Of a stretch of DNA of 6,950 nucleotides, positions 6,706-6,950 are shown piece by piece. How positions within the stretch are numbered: the stretch's first letter is position 1; each line of letters begins with the position of its first letter. The notes below the pieces were generated by a model. It did not search any database, was not told where the DNA came from, and worked only from the letters and a program-made list of their open reading frames with translations. The stretch is taken from positions 1-6,950 of the forward strand of contig WGED01000469.1 of the NCBI GenBank assembly GCA_015492915.1. Reading direction: 5' to 3'. The position numbers were made by a program, and so were the translations under genes. This DNA is from Cyclobacteriaceae bacterium. Lineage in GTDB: Bacteria > Bacteroidota > Bacteroidia > Cytophagales > Cyclobacteriaceae.

Positions 6706-6931
6706 CTATTTTCCAATCCTGTATTTAATATAAAAACTCATGGCTGCCGTAGCATTGTTGAAAGTGCGGCCATAACCCGGAATGGAATAAATGGGAAATT
6801 CATCGCGGTTTTCAAAATTGGTCAATATCCTGACCCTGAAGTTCCAGCCGAGTATAAAATTGGTCTTTTTTTCAACAGGAAGCTTTTTGCCGATTTTCAG
6901 AAAAGTCTCTGTGCCGAGCACTATTTCCATC
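6706..6931 (-). CDS. C-terminal fragment, possible outer-membrane beta-barrel protein
   Basis: About 74 residues survive, ending in SFYIKYRIGK and a TAG stop at 6706-6708. The 5' part lies beyond the contig. The fragment alternates polar and hydrophobic or aromatic residues (for example NFILGWNFRVRIL, then AAMSFYIKYRIG near the end), as outer-membrane beta-strands do, with a Gly/Pro-rich turn region (PIYSIPGYGRTF) between them. That assignment is an inference from pattern only; I do not recognise a family. The Met encoded at 6928-6930 is probably internal. A longer reading that begins MCIRDR is an artefact, because those codons come from the adapter at 6932-6950. Confidence 0.6.
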
Positions 6932-6950
6932 CTGTCTCTTATACACATCT
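6932..6950. other. Untrimmed Nextera/Tn5 mosaic-end adapter
   Basis: The last 19 bases, CTGTCTCTTATACACATCT, are exactly the reverse complement of the Tn5 mosaic end used in Nextera sequencing libraries. They sit at the very end of the sequence. They are therefore a library artefact, not part of the organism's genome and not a natural transposon. Confidence 0.97.

Noticed and set aside
6706..6948. A complete 80-residue protein beginning MCIRDR
   Set aside because: The first six codons come from the Nextera adapter; the gene is a truncated 3' end.
6932..6950. Natural Tn5-like transposon end
   Set aside because: It is an exact 19-base mosaic end flush with the end of the sequence, with no transposase or flanking element; a library adapter is the simple explanation.

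Overview
The window looks like a contig end from a member of the Bacteroidota. The evidence is an exact TAnnTTTG -7 promoter box, start codons without Shine-Dalgarno sequences, a two-component sensor of the propeller / Y_Y_Y type, and a tiny lipoprotein with a run of acidic residues straight after the lipobox cysteine. The order or genus cannot be fixed from this sequence. The last 19 bases are the Nextera/Tn5 mosaic-end adapter, so the assembled DNA really ends at about 6931.

Layout: (1) 87-257 (+) encodes a 56-residue secreted lipoprotein. (2) 258-655 has no convincing gene. It holds a possible frame-broken mini-ORF, a good intrinsic terminator (496-530) and a promoter (588-619) for the next gene. 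(3) 656-4231 (+) encodes a 1191-residue membrane sensor histidine kinase. It has a signal peptide, fourteen propeller blades (two seven-bladed units), a Y_Y_Y domain, one transmembrane helix, a long coiled coil, and the dimerisation/phosphoacceptor and ATPase domains. It lacks the receiver and AraC-type DNA-binding domains of hybrid regulators. (4) 4224-6284 (-) encodes a complete GlgX/TreX-type glycogen debranching enzyme with all catalytic residues. It is convergent with the kinase gene and the two overlap by 8 bp. (5) 6285-6705 has no full gene but is rich in imperfect inverted repeats and short minus-strand reading frames. It could be a structured RNA, an intergenic repeat element or a decayed gene. 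(6) 6706-6931 (-) is the 3' end of a gene cut by the contig end, possibly an outer-membrane beta-barrel protein.

Functionally, the kinase should sense an extracellular or periplasmic ligand and pass the signal to a response regulator encoded elsewhere. GlgX should trim alpha-1,6 branches from glycogen in the cytoplasm. A link between the two is suggested only by adjacency. I see no CRISPR array, no tRNA or rRNA, no transposase and no recognisable defence system. The least explained parts are the inverted-repeat cluster at 6402-6612 and the mini-lipoprotein with its downstream small transcript.
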